NCBI GenBank assembly: GCA_964036045.1
Contig: OZ038382.1
Coordinates: forward strand, 144,906,961 to 144,970,960
Direction: 5' to 3'
From: Eutreptiella sp. 'Long Island Sound 2002'
Taxonomy: Eukaryota; Euglenozoa; Euglenophyceae; Eutreptiales; Eutreptiaceae
DNA: 64,000 bases
The notes under the pieces: generated by a model
Database searches by the model: none
What the model was told of the DNA's origin: nothing
What the model saw: the letters and a program-made list of their open reading frames with translations, nothing else
Made by a program: the position numbers and the translations under genes
In this document: piece by piece, positions 26,232-38,338 of the stretch
Layout of the letters: each line of letters opens with the position of its first letter
Numbering within the stretch: the first letter of the stretch is position 1

Positions 26232-28462
26232 TTTGGAATTAGCGTCCGTGTATCCACTGCCTGAGTCAGTGCTTGAATGCTAGTTTGTGCTCGCTGACAA
26301 CGGGCAATGATTCAGGGGTGGCAGTTGATCGTCAATTGACTGCCTAACCTACAGCACTTGCTGATTGACTGACGCATCTGGTCTCTGGGCCTTTTGGGTG
26401 GCATTCAGGACCACCCTGGCTATATATGGTAGCACAGCTTACATGCATGGAGATAGGTTACTCATGCAACCACCAACCCCCACCTGTATCCGGTTTCGGT
26501 CCTCTGCGGTGTTAGAGAAATGTCAGGGTCTCGTCACAACTGTTACATGCCACTTGCCGCTTGTAATGAATTTTTTTTTTATTCTTTATTGTGAGATGAT
26601 GCAGAATGTTTATCCCTGATACCAGCGTGTCTGTGAAAGAGAACCAAGCAGCCATGTGCTGTGCAGTGTACCAACGCCGGGAGTTGTACTGGTCACGTTC
26701 AGTTTCACTGTGCATCGTAGCCTGTATAAACAAGAGTGTCTGGGTGCATCAAGGATGTTAACCGGGATTTCTCATGGTTTTGTTAGTGTTTCTGAATTAT
26801 TCATGTACTGACTCTGAGCTCTTTCCAAAAGCAACAGATTGGACGGAATTGGCTGCGACATTTTGTTGAGATAATGGACAGCAATGGAGGGTTTGTGCTG
26901 TGCCAATGTTGTGAAGGGTGAGCGTAAAAAGATTTGTATATCGTATTGCTGAGGTTCGATGTTGACAGGGTCACTGCATGCACCGTGCATGTACTATGCA
27001 CTGTGTGGTTCTAGACCTCTGCTATTATACAAGTCTACTGTTTAGAATTAGAATGACGTGGGGTGAGGTAAACATGATGTGTGCATGGTGCGCACACCAT
27101 GCAATTTGTGGCTGCACACTGGGAACGCGCTGAATACGCAACAGCTGCTGCACATGCATACCCCCCCCCCCCTTTGTTGAAGCAACACTAGGCGTTGGTT
27201 CCGTCAATTTTTGCACCGTTGATTTTGGCGGTGCGTTTTTCAATTCGTTCTACTGTGTGCCATGTGTGCTTCCTGCCACCCTGGTTTTGAGATGCACAAT
27301 GTTCATATTTCTTGTCAAGGCAGCTCTGTTGGCCAAGAGGGCATTTGTAGCGTGCTTTGCCTCTTGGTTTTCAGAATAGTACACCATGTCTTGGATAAAG
27401 CCTGGTTGGCCATTGTACGACACACAGTCCACTGGTGCAGAGAGGCATGGTGTTGTTGTTGGTGCCTCTCCCAGAGGTGCAGATTATTTCCCAATTGAGT
27501 ATGAGTGGGATGGGGAGACTATAACACGACTGTGCATCGTTGGAGAAGATCTGTTTCAACATCCATTCTCCATCACCCCCCTCCCCTTCCCCATCACTCT
27601 CCCCAACGCCAAGTTCCCCAAGGTCAAAATCCACGAAAGCAACCCCCACCAAGAAGGGCTTCATTTCTGAGCCTGTGGACCCGTAATGTTCAATGCTTTC
27701 AAAGCGTATGTGCCAGTTTTTGGTCCCCAATGTACACTGTTCATGAGTGTTTTGTTGCATATGTCAACCCTTTGCTTCTGTCGCGGCATCTTCGCTTCAA
27801 ACCCCCTGAGGACGGTCCACATGTGTATCACACAAGTTGCGGCGCATAAGCAACACCCTTGTCCAAGCAGCACTAGGCGTTGGTTCCGTCAATGGGAATG
27901 CAATGCACGCAGTGCGCACGCAGTGCAAAGTTTCGTATGTCTGCAGGAATTTGAACCCTAGTTTTGGCCCTTTTTCACAAAGTTGTTATTGCATAATAGG
28001 TTTTTTTACGCTTCTTCTGCGTTGAGGGTGTGGCACATTTGAATTGCCACCCATTCTCACCCATTGTCAGACATTTTACCCCATTTTCACCTAGTTTTGT
28101 TGCACGTTCTTATTTACAGGTGGATGTTGGATAATGATGATGGGGAATCACTGGGCGTTGTGTACATTCACATTGCAACAAATAGAGGGGTGGGCCGTTA
28201 CACACTCTTCAGCAGATTCCAGCCTTCATGGCCATTGCCTTGCTATCTGTAGGAAACAATGTCCTTTGTGGATTCTCTCTATGAGCCAGCACTTGCATCT
28301 GCACTCTTGGATCATCGCGAATCAGTAGCATGCTTTATTAATAACGGCCCACATAGTACTACATATTGCTACAAGTTGGGCCCCATCAAATCAACGTATA
28401 AAGTCTGTGTCCCCAGAAGGCCGCCACCATCGTCCAATACACTCACGCAACAACAGAGGGGG
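25040..28462. other. Unresolved region with repeats
   Basis: No confident gene. Items seen: a TC microsatellite at about 26184-26228; a C-run at 27161; a near-exact direct repeat (AAGCAACACTAGGCGTTGGT at about 27180 and AAGCAGCACTAGGCGTTGGT at about 27864, both followed by TCCGTCAA); and a partial relative of the dispersed repeat family at about 27890-28100. Frames such as 27386-27670 (with GADYFPIEYEWDGETITRLC) and 25856-25983 look faintly protein-like, but I cannot assign them. Confidence 0.35.
26184..26228. repeat. TC dinucleotide microsatellite
   Basis: An uninterrupted run of TC of about 45 bp. Confidence 0.95.
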
Positions 28463-28848
28463 CGCCTTAAGCGCACTGCGTGCGCAGTGCAACTATTTGG
28501 GCGTCCGGCTGTAGTAGAAACCCATAGTTTGTGGTACTTTGGGCATCATTGCTGTTTGGTAGTAGGCTCTGATGTATTGGGGATATGGCATTTTTGGATT
28601 TCCACCCTATTCCACCCATTTCTACCTCTTCGCACCCATTTTTTGCTCATTTTCACGACATCCACTCTTTTTCTACATTGATTTCTCCCCACCATGAGGA
28701 CCCTGAGAACGCAGAGGTAATGTAGCCAATCAGCCCAATTGTTGGCCTTCAGGCTTCCGGTGCTATTGAGGAAACCGGGCCAGTTATCGTTAACCTTCTA
28801 GTGCTGTCGAGGAGAGCCGGTTCAAAGTTCTCTCCTCCATGTTGGAGG

Positions 28849-28975
28849 CCCCTTGAGTGGGGATACGGACTCCCACGCTTCGGTGTGGCCCCTTGAGTTG
28901 GGGATATGGACTCCCATGCTTCGGTGTGGCCCCTTGAGTTGGGGATACGGACTCCCACGCTTTGGTGTGGCCCGT
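28849..28975 (+). repeat. 41-bp minisatellite, about 3 units
   Basis: Three near-identical units of CCCCTTGAGTTGGGGATACG followed by GACTCCCACGCTTCGGTGTGG, starting at about 28849, 28890 and 28931. A degenerate fourth start lies at 28971. Confidence 0.85.
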
Positions 28976-29170
28976 TCAGGTGGGGAAGAATCACAAAGTG
29001 GTTAGAGGATCACAAGGTACTCTCGTTGAAATTTTACCTCGTACCGCGTATATGCATTTCGGCCCGCCACTACCCACATGTGTACTGATCTTTACCCACG
29101 GGCCAAGAAAACCTAGAAAAGGAAGCAACCCGATGAACCCCGAACATTCACCAAGGAGGAGGTGGCAAAA

Positions 29171-29482
29171 ATGAACAAACAAACGGAAGACAAGATCCTT
29201 GAGATGTTGCTCCATAAAGTTGAGAAACACACTGAAGCTCACCCTCTTGACCCCCAAAAAGATGGTGTTCACCGGTGGATTAAGCGTTGTGGCGGATCTC
29301 AGTCCTTAAGGATGTCCATGTGTGCTCACCCTCTTGACCCCCAAAAAGATGGTGTTCACCGGTGGATTAAGCGTTGTGGCGGATCTCAGTCCTTAAGGAT
29401 GTCCATGTGTAACAAGTGTGAACTGCAATATTGTACGGATTGCATTGACACACACGCATGTGACAATGTGACATTTCTTTAA
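29171..29482 (+). CDS. Hypothetical protein with a 29-residue duplication
   Basis: ATG at 29171 opens a frame of 103 codons. After a charged start (MNKQTEDKILEMLLHKVEKH), a 29-residue unit (AHPLDPQKDGVHRWIKRCGG, ending LRMSMC) is present twice in tandem, from an exact 87-bp duplication (29237-29323 and 29324-29410). The tail NKCELQYCTDCIDTHACD is a cysteine-rich pattern like a small zinc-binding module. It lies within repeat copy B, so it is likely transposon-derived. I do not recognise it. Confidence 0.35.
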   Translation: MNKQTEDKILEMLLHKVEKHTEAHPLDPQKDGVHRWIKRCGGSQSLRMSMCAHPLDPQKDGVHRWIKRCGGSQSLRMSMCNKCELQYCTDCIDTHACDNVTFL

Positions 29483-29766
29483 TTCTGCAATTGTGTCATG
29501 TTGTGCACACAAGTTGAGTATTCTCAATTTGCACTTAGTTGACAGTGGAACAAAAACACGGTTGTGTGTTGTTGAGGGTGGCGACCAATGCGCCGTTCAT
29601 GGCTTTTCTAGTTGTGCATGATGTGTGTTATGTGAAGGGAAGGTAGTTTGCAACTTTCTTGAGCTGGGTCAGTTTGGGTCACCTAATTCTAAGGGCGTTT
29701 CCAAGGGCTGTGCCTGGGGGCTCTTCGGGGGGAACATGGTCTAAAAGCAGCGCGCAGTGCAAGGAT

Positions 29767-31250
29767 TCCCCTAGAGTGTGCTTGGACACGGCCACCAACC
29801 ACGAAGGATATGAAGACCCTTGTGACGCCTGCATAAATGCAGGGTGGTTTCCTCCCAACCTGCATGACTAGGCTTCATTGTGTGGGCAGTGCGGGCAGTG
29901 CGCACGCAGTGCAACGGCTTGGCCAATTTCTGGTCATTTACTGTTGCTTTGACAAGGGGTGGGGTACTCTGCTTTGGAAAGCTATGAAGCACCGCCCTTG
30001 CCTGGGTTGCTGGAGGCTCCTGCATTCGTTGTGCGTGGGCCCATCCAAGTGAGCTGGTGTATGCATGCTGTTGTGGGATCAAATGGAACTGCAAATTCAA
30101 TCAAACCACTCATTGTCGGTATTTTGTTGCACATTATGCTGACAGCATGCCGATTTGTGCATTAGGAGGCACAATTTGGGGGGGGCGGGGCGCTTTTCAA
30201 CGCCAAGTATGCTGCACAAGAGAACACACAGCCATGGCTGTAGATGAAAACATGGCCTGGTTGTACTATGGTACTATGGCACCACGGTATGTGCACGAAA
30301 GCTGCCTGAAGAGCAGTGTGCCAATCGTACCCAAGCCCAACAAATTCGACCAATTCTAGCTGCAATCGAAGCTAAGACAGCAATCGAAGCTAAGACGGCA
30401 GAACGAAGCACAGTGGAGGTGCTGTAGGAAGAAGCCAAGCCAACACATGGGCAGAGGAGGATCCTTCCTCCTCTGCACACCCTTGTCTATGTGTGCAACC
30501 TTGCCTGGCCGTTGCTCTTCTAATACCATTTTTTTTGCGGTTTAGAGTATAGGATGACCCAAATGTGAGCCCATTGTAGTGGGAAGGATAGGCTGGGCAT
30601 GGCAATTTTCTTGTTCCGAGCGCAACCCATTTTCGGATAGGTGTGGCAGGAGGGGAAGAGGATGAGTCGGTAGTCAGCGTGGGGCCTGTGGTGCATTACG
30701 TTTTTGTCGCACATAAGCACAAGCTCGTCTATGTATGGCATTCCTATCTAACCATTGGTTTCCATGACCTGGGCCATGCTTGTGCTCTAGGAAAAGGAAT
30801 TGCAATTCTGCATGTAATAAGGTGTTATCACTCGGTGGGCTATTTGTCTAACAAGTCTGAGAGGGTTGCTACTTGGAGCTGTGGTTTGAGATTTTACACA
30901 AAATTAAAATTTTTCTTTTACTATTTTGTACTACAGACCCTAGCTGATTTCAAGGGAGCAGCTGAAAAAGAATTACAACTTGCTTGGACGTTTTGATGAG
31001 TTGGGCAAGCCCAACGCAACCAAGTTTGCTTCAGTAACCGACAGTTTGCAGACGTTCACATTCAGATTTACTTGGTAACAATTTACTACATTCACTAGTT
31101 GTTACTAGGTATGGGGGGCCAATGAAAAAAACTTGCTTTTTTACGAGGATCTGAAATGTGGTAAGAAAAAGGTTGTTTTTTGCACTGGGTCCCCGATAAC
31201 TATTAAAATTCTTTTTCCTAGGTTTCACAGCCTTGAAAAAGAAAGAATTA
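29767..31250. other. Unresolved region
   Basis: No confident gene. A plus-strand frame at about 30643-30996 and a short frame to about 31075 (with NYNLLGRFDELGKPNATKFA) have protein-like composition but no recognisable domain. Confidence 0.3.
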
Positions 31251-31259
31251 GGCTTAAGA

Positions 31260-32387
31260 ACCTTTGGCCTCTTCCGGGCTATTTCTGATTTTGTCCAACA
31301 CTTTGAAGCACAGGGCACCCCCCCAGACTGCAGCACCAATGTAGCCACTGGGCCCTTTTGTGGGCCACTTCTGATTTTGTCCCCCGCTTTGAAGCATAGG
31401 GTACCCCCGTAGACGGCAAGGGTTATGTAGCAACGGGACCATGTAGCCAGTGAACCCCATTGTGGGCCACTTCTGATTTTGTCACCCGCTCGGAAGCATA
31501 GGGGATCCCCTGAGACGTCAGGGGTTATGTATCCACCGGACACACTTGTGGGCCACTTTCTGATTTTGTTCCCCGCTTTGCAGCATATGGGATCCCATCA
31601 GACGGTGGGGTTCTTAGCCAATGCACTCATTTGTGTGCTAGGTCTGACATTGTCCCTTTCTATGAAGCATAGGGGACCCCTTTGGACGGCAAGGGTTATG
31701 TAGCCACCGGGCCCACCTGTGGGCCACCTCTGATTTTGTCCCCCACTCTGAAGCATAGGGGACCCCCCTAGACTGCAGTAGTTATGTAGCCATTGTGCCC
31801 ACTTGTTGGCCACTTCTGATTTCGTCCCTTGTTGTGAAGCATAGGGACTCCACTAGACGGCAAGGGTTATGTAGCCACTGGGCCCACCTGTAGGCCACTT
31901 CTAATTTTGTCGCCCGCTCCGAAGGATAGGGGACCCGCCTGGACGGGAGCGGTTATGTCGCCACTGGGCACACTTGTGGGCCACTTCTGATTTTGTCCCC
32001 CACTCTGAAGCATAGGGGACCGCCCTAGACGGTAAGGGTTATGTAGTCACTGGGCCCACTTGTGGGCCACTACTGATTTTGTCCCCTGTGTGCAACGTAC
32101 GGGACACCGCCAGACTGCCGGGGTTATGTAGCCATTGGGCCCACTTCTGGGCCACTTATGAATTTATCCCCTGGTTTGAAGCACAGGACATTCCCCCATA
32201 GGGCACGGGTTATGTAGCTAGTACACTTATTTTTGGGCCCCTTCTACTTTTTCCTCCTAATTAGCAGCATAGGCGTCACCCCCTCCAGGGCACGCGTTGC
32301 ATCGCCATTGGGCTCACTTGTGGGCCATTTCTGATTTGGCCCCGCTCTGAAGCATAGGGGACCCCCCTAGACGGCAGGGGTTATGTA

Positions 32388-32395
<8 letters not shown>
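31260..32395 (+). repeat. Diverged array of the 85-bp satellite
   Basis: About a dozen units of 85-95 bp. Each has the frame GTAGCCACTGGGCCCACTTG, TGGGCCACTTCTGATTTTGT, CCCCCGCTTTGAAGCATAGG, then GGACCCCCCTAGACGGCAGG and GGTTATGTAGCC. This is the same family and strand as the satellite inside the TIR element at 13023-13709, but the copies are far more diverged from one another. The array ends in an AT microsatellite. Confidence 0.85.
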
Positions 32396-32434
<39 letters not shown>

Positions 32435-32445
32435 GTATGTATATG
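32391..32445. repeat. AT microsatellite
   Basis: About 38 bp of pure AT followed by interrupted GTATAT repeats, at the end of the 85-bp array. Confidence 0.95.
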
Positions 32446-35079
32446 GCACTATGATCGAAGACACCCCCCCCCATTTCAAGTATCAAACATGCACCCCCCT
32501 TTTTATTTCTCTTGTTTACGGTGCAAGTAAGCAGATGTACCCTCTCTAACATGAAGTTAGCCCCTCAACCTCAGCATCGCAAAATAAAGTCCACTCGAAT
32601 AACATCTGGTATGTAAGGAGCTCCGTGAAATCTCAGTCTTGGTGCAAAAAACTACAATTTTCGGTCCTTTGCTATACAAGAGAGGCTGCTTGAAGCCAGT
32701 GTCAACTGTGAGACCGGGATTTCGGGGTCTTGCCCATAGAGGAGAGGCCGCTTGAGGCCAGTCTCGCCGGCAAGACTGAGATATTGGGGTTTTACCTACA
32801 AGAGACGCTGCTTGAGGCCAGTCTCGCCAGCCAGACTGGGATTTTGGGGCCTTGCCTATATAGGAGAGGCTGCTTCAGGCCAATCTCGCCGGTGAGAATG
32901 GGATTGTGGGGTTTTGCCTATATAGGAGAGGCTGTTTGAGGCCGGTGTCGCCGGCGAGAATGAGATTTTGGGGTCTCGCCTCAATAGGAGCGGCTGCTTG
33001 AGGCCAGTCTCGCCGGCGAGACTGGGATTTTGGGGCCTTGCTTATGTAGGATAGGCCGTTTAAGGCCAGTCTCGCTGGTGAGATTGGGATGTGGGGGTCG
33101 TGCCTATATAGGGAAAGCACCTATATAGCAGAGACTGTTAGAGGTCAGTCTCGCTGACCGGGGATTCGGGCGTTGCCTATGTGGGACAGGTTGTTTGAGG
33201 CCAATCTCGCCGGTGATATTGGGATGTGGGGGTTGTGCATGTATAGGAGAGGCTGCTGAGGCCAGCCACGCCGGCGAGACTCGGATGTGGGGGTCTTGCC
33301 TAAATAGGAGAGGCTGCTTGAGGCCAGTCTGCGAGACTAGGAATTCGGGGCCTTGCCTATATACGAGAGGCTTCTTGAGGCCAGTCTCGCCTGCGAGAAA
33401 GAGATTTGGGTGCCCTACGTCTATAGCAGAGACTGTTTGAGGATAGTCTCGCCGTCAAGACTGGGTTTTTGGGGCCTTGCCTATCTAGAAGACGCCGTTT
33501 GAGGCTACTCTGCCTGTGAGATTGAGATTTCATGCTCTTGCCTATATAGGAGAGGTTGTTTCAGGCCAATCTCGCCGGCGAGACTAAGATTTTGGGGTCT
33601 TGCCTATATAGGATAGGCCGTTTGAGGCTAGATCGCCGGCTAGACTAGGATGTGGCGGTCTTGCCTATGTAGAAGAGGCTGCTTCAGGCCGCTCCCACTG
33701 ACGAGACTCGGATTTCGTGGTCTTGCTCATATAGGAGAGGCTGTTTAAGGCCAATCTCGCCGCTAAGATGGGGATGTGGGGGTCGTGCCTATATAGGAGA
33801 GGCTGTTTGAGGCCAGTCTCGCCTGCCAGATTGGGATGTCGGGTCCTTACCTACATAGGAGAGGCTATTTGAGGCCGGTCTCGCCGGTGAGAGTGGGATT
33901 TTCTAGTCTCGCCTACATAGGAGAGGCTGTGTGAGGCAAGTCTCGCTGACAAGACTTGGATTTTGGGGCCTTGCCTATATAGCAGAGGCTGCTTGAGGCC
34001 AGTTTCGGCAACGACACTTGGATTTTGGTGCCCCGACTATATAGCAGAGATTGTTTGAGGTCAGTCACGGTGGCGAGACTGGTGTTTTGGGGCCTTGCCT
34101 ATCTAGGACAGGCTGTTTGAGGCCAGTCTCGCCGGTGAGATTGGGATGTCGGGGCCTTAGCTATATAGGAGAGGCTCTTTGAGGCCGGTCTCGCCGGTTA
34201 GAACGGGATTTCGGGGTCTTCCCTATATAGGGGAGGCTTTTTGAGGCAAGTCTCGCCGACAAGACTCGGATTTGGGGGCTTGCCTATCTTGTAGAGGCTG
34301 CTTGAGGCTAGTCTCGGCGGCGAGACAGGGATTTTTGTGCCCTACCTATATAGCAAAGATTAGTCTCGCCAGCGAGACTCGTATTTGGGGGCCTAGCCTA
34401 TCTACGACAGGCTGTTTGAGGCCAGTCTCGCCGGTGAGATTGGGATGTGGGAGTCGTGCCTATATAGGAGAAGCACCTGTATAGCAGAGTCTGTTTGAGG
34501 CCAGTCTCGCCGACCAGGAATTTTGGCGTTGCCTATGTGGGACAGGTTTTTTGAGGCCGATCTCGCCGGTGATATTGGGATGTGGGGGTTGTGCCTGTAT
34601 AGGAGAGGCTGCTTGAGGGCGGTCTCGCCGGCGAGACTCGGATGTGGGGGTCTTGCCTACATAGGAGAGGCTGCTTGAGGTCAGTCTCGCTTGCGAGACT
34701 AGGAATTCGGGGCCTTGCCTATATACGAGAGGCTTCTTGAAGCCAGTCTCGCCAGCGACTACGTCTATAGCAGAGACTGTTTGATGATAGTCTCGCCGTC
34801 GAGACTAGGTTTTTGGGGCCTTGCCCATCTAGAAGACGCCGTTTGAGGCTACTCTCGCCAGCGAGATTAACATTACATGCTCTTGCCTATATAAGAGAGG
34901 TCGTTTGAGGCCAATCGCGTCGGCGAGAATCACATTTTGGGGTCTTGCCTATATAGGATAGGCCGTTTGAGGCTAGATCGCCGGCTAGACTGGGAAGTGG
35001 CGGTCTTGCCTATGTAGAAGAGGCTACTTCCGGACGGTCTCACCGACGAGACTCGGATTTCGTGGTCTTGCTCATATAG

Positions 35080-36063
35080 CAACCCTATGAAGTCTCCAAT
35101 TTTCCGGAGACCCCCGGAGACCTCAATTTCCCCCCATTTTTCCACTCCGGAGACCGGAGACTGAATTTTTGTAAAGAAAAGTGCCGTTTTTCTGCCATTT
35201 TTCCGACCATTTTTCCACCGTTTTTCTCCGAACGTCCCGTTTTTCATCCATTTTTCCATCCATTTTTCCAGTCATTTTGACCATGCTGACCATGCTGACA
35301 CAATGCGTGCACGCCTCCTTGAGGTCCTGGCCGCTGCCCGGGACAAGCTATGGAAATATGTCGGCAAGCACATGGAGCTTGCCAAGCAGGCCAGAATTTT
35401 GGACGCAACACAAATGGCCGCTCTGCCTGGTGAAAGTGCAGCGTTCCCTCTCATCTTCTCTACCCAGGTTCAACAGACATTGCTTGAAAATGGGGAATGG
35501 AAAGTGTATCGTGATTCCGTTACACCCTCCACCCCACAATTTGACGTGCTACAGTGGTGGGAAGGCATGGCTGTGCGCCTACCCACAATGTACCGCATTG
35601 CACGGTCCATCCTGGCCATTCCCCACACTTCTTGTGATGTAGAACGCTCGTTTTCAGTTTGGAAGCGTGTTCGTTCCGACAAGCAACAGAGTATGGCGGA
35701 GGGAACACACAAGGCCTATGTCTCCTTTTGTTTCAATGGTGTAGTTCCACCACCATGAGCAAGTACAAATTGTGAGTGGTACACGAGATGGCAAAACGAT
35801 TCTTCGCTTTGAATGCACCGCCTACTGAATGCTTGTGTTGCAATCATGTGTGTCGTCAAAGAAGTAACAGTGGCGAGCAAGCGTGCTCTGGCATGCCATA
35901 CCCCCGCATTTCCCCCCATTTCCCCCCATTTCCCCCCCGTTTTCCCCCGTTTTCCCCCGTTTTCCCCCATTTTCCCCCATTTTCCCCCATTTTCCCCATT
36001 TTTCCCATTTTTCCGTGGCCCAAAAAAGACTTGGAGACTCCGGGGTGGGAGACTTCCAAGGCC
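35080..36063 (+). mobile_element. hAT-type non-autonomous insertion, copy 1
   Basis: The insertion begins CAACCCTATGAAGTCTCC, and its end, read as the complement, gives GGCCTTGGAAGTCTCC, so the ends are imperfect inverted repeats. The flanks TCATATAG (35072-35079) and TGATATAG (36064-36071) match at 7 of 8 positions. The undisturbed satellite unit at about 33720 reads GTCTTGCTCATATAGGAGAG, showing what the empty site looked like. Subterminal GGAGAC/GTCTCC motifs are clustered at both ends. Internal low-complexity TTTTTCC and CCCCCATTTTC tracts surround a truncated transposase ORF. Confidence 0.75.
35303..35758 (+). pseudogene. hAT transposase C-terminal (dimerisation) fragment, copy 1
   Basis: An intact 151-codon frame from ATG. 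The C-terminal half has the hAT dimerisation signature: QFDVLQWWEGMAVRLPTMYR, then IARSILAIPHTSCDVERSFS and VWKRVRSDKQQSM. This corresponds to the W-W-x(n)-P-x-L-x(2)-A-x(2)-I-L-x-I-P-x-[TS]-S-x(2)-[SV]-E-R-x-FS pattern of the family. The RNase-H-like catalytic domain and BED zinc finger are absent. The usual length is 600 residues or more, so the element cannot encode a working transposase. The frame is oddly free of stops, which may simply reflect recent insertion. Confidence 0.8.
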
Positions 36064-37354
36064 TGATATAGGAGAGGCTGTTTGAGGCCAGTCTCGCCTG
36101 CCAAATTGGGATGTCGGGTCCTTACCTATATAAGAGAGGCTATTTGAGGCCGGTCTCGCCGGCGAGAATGGGATTTTCTAGTCTCGCCTACATAGGAGAG
36201 GCTGTGTGAGGCAAGTCTCGCTGACAAGACTTGGATTTTGGGGCCTTGCCTATATAGCAGAGGCTGCTTGAGGCCAGTTTCGGCAACGACACTTGGATTT
36301 TGGTGCCCCGACTATATAGCAGAGATTGTTTGAGGTCAGTCACGGTGGCGAGACTGGTGTTTTGGGGCCTTGCCTATCTAGGACAGGCTGTTTGAGGCCA
36401 GTCTCGCCGGTGAGATTGGGATGTCGGGGCCTTAGCTATATAGGAGAGGCTCTTTGAGGCCGGTCTCGCCGGTTAGAACGGGATTTCGGGGTCTTCCCTA
36501 TATAGGGGAGGCTTTTTGAGGCAAGTCTCGCCGACAAGACTCGGATTTGGGGGCTTGCCTATCTTGTAGAGGCTGCTTGAGGCTAGTCTCGGCGGCGAGC
36601 CAGGGATTTTTGTGCCCTACCTATATAGCAAAGATTAGTCTCGCCAGCGAGACTCGTATTTGGGGGCCTAGCCTATCTACGACAGGCTGTTTGAGGCCAG
36701 TCTCGCCGGTGAGATTGGGATGTGGGAGTCGTGCCTATATAGGAGAAGCACCTGTATAGCAGAGTCTGTTTGAGGCCAGTCTCGCCGACCAGGAATTTTG
36801 GCGTTGCCTATGTGGGACAGGTTTTTTGAGGCCGATCTCGCCGGTGATATTGGGATGTGGGGGTTGTGCCTGTATAGGAGAGGCTGCTTGAGGGCGGTCT
36901 CGCCGGCGAGACTCGGATGTGGGGGTCTTGCCTACATAGGAGAGGCTGCTTGAGGTCAGTCTCGCTTGCGAGACTAGGAATTCGGGGCCTTGCCTATATA
37001 CGAGAGGCTTCTTGAAGCCAGTCTGGCCAGCGACTACGTCTATAGCAGAGACTGTTTGATGATAGTCTCGCCGTCGAGACTAGGTTTTTGGGGCCTTGCC
37101 CATCTAGAAGACGCCGTTTGAGGCTACTCTCGCCAGCGAGATTAACATTACATGCTCTTGCCTATATAAGAGAGGTCGTTTGAGGCCAATCGCGTCGGCG
37201 AGAATCACATTTTGGGGTCTTGCCTATATAGGATAGGCCGTTTGAGGCTAGATCGCCGGCTAGACTGGGAAGTGGCGGTCTTGCCTATGTAGAAGAGGCT
37301 ACTTCCGGACGGTCTCACCGACGAGACTCGGATTTCGTGGTCTTGCTCATATAG

Positions 37355-38338
37355 CAACCCTATGAAGTCTCCAATTTTCCGGAGACCCCCGGAGACCTCA
37401 ATTTCCCCCCATTTTTCCACTCCGGAGACCGGAGACTGAATTTTTGTAAAGAAAAGTGCCGTTTTTCTGCCATTTTTCCGACCATTTTTCCACCGTTTTT
37501 CTCCGAACGTCCCGTTTTTCATCCATTTTTCCATCCATTTTTCCAGTCATTTTGACCATGCTGACCATGCTGACACAATGCGTGCACGCCTCCTTGAGGT
37601 CCTGGCCGCTGCCCGGGACAAGCTATGGAAATATGTCGGCAAGCACATGGAGCTTGCCAAGCAGGCCAGAATTTTGGACGCAACACAAATGGCCGCTCTG
37701 CCTGGTGAAAGTGCAGCGTTCCCTCTCATCTTCTCTACCCAGGTTCAACAGACATTGCTTGAAAATGGGGAATGGAAAGTGTATCGTGATTCCGTTACAC
37801 CCTCCACCCCACAATTTGACGTGCTACAGTGGTGGGAAGGCATGGCTGTGCGCCTACCCACAATGTACCGCATTGCACGGTCCATCCTGGCCATTCCCCA
37901 CACTTCTTGTGATGTAGAACGCTCGTTTTCAGTTTGGAAGCGTGTTCGTTCCGACAAGCAACAGAGTATGGCGGAGGGAACACACAAGGCCTATGTCTCC
38001 TTTTGTTTCAATGGTGTAGTTCCACCACCATGAGCAAGTACAAATTGTGAGTGGTACACGAGATGGCAAAACGATTCTTCGCTTTGAATGCACCGCCTAC
38101 TGAATGCTTGTGTTGCAATCATGTGTGTCGTCAAAGAAGTAACGGTGGCGAGCAAGTGTGCTCTGGCATGCCATACCCCCGCATTTCCCCCCATTTCCCC
38201 CCATTTCCCCCCCGTTTTCCCCCGTTTTCCCCCGTTTTCCCCCATTTTCCCCCATTTTCCCCCATTTTCCCCATTTTCCCCATTTTTCCGTGGCCCAAAA
38301 AAGACTTGGAGACTCCGGGGTGGGAGACTTCCAAGGCC
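37355..38338 (+). mobile_element. hAT-type insertion, copy 2 (duplicated with its flanks)
   Basis: Identical in structure to copy 1 and offset by exactly 2,275 bp, with the same satellite flanks on both sides. It was therefore copied as part of the array and did not transpose independently. Confidence 0.85.
37578..38033 (+). pseudogene. hAT transposase C-terminal fragment, copy 2
   Basis: The translation is the same 151 residues as copy 1 (start MRARLLEVLAAARDKLWKYV, with the DVERSFSVWKR block near the end). No differences were seen within the coding part. It lacks the catalytic domain. Confidence 0.8.

Larger units (their letters stand above)
28463..29766. mobile_element. Dispersed repeat element, copy B
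   Basis: This has the same end blocks as copy A in the same order: a 260-bp left block beginning CCTTAAGCGCACTGCGTGCG and a right block ending at GCGCGCAGTGCAAGGATTCC. The interior is longer than in copy A (about 960 against 320 bp). It holds a three-unit 41-bp minisatellite at 28849-28970 and an ORF with an internal duplication. Another end-like GCAGTGCGCACGCAGTGC lies outside at about 29889. Confidence 0.4.

Noticed and set aside
35776-36104. Proline/phenylalanine-rich ORFs and their glycine-rich complements
   Set aside because: They come from the CCCCCATTTT-type simple repeat at the 3' end of the hAT-like insertion and occur in several frames.
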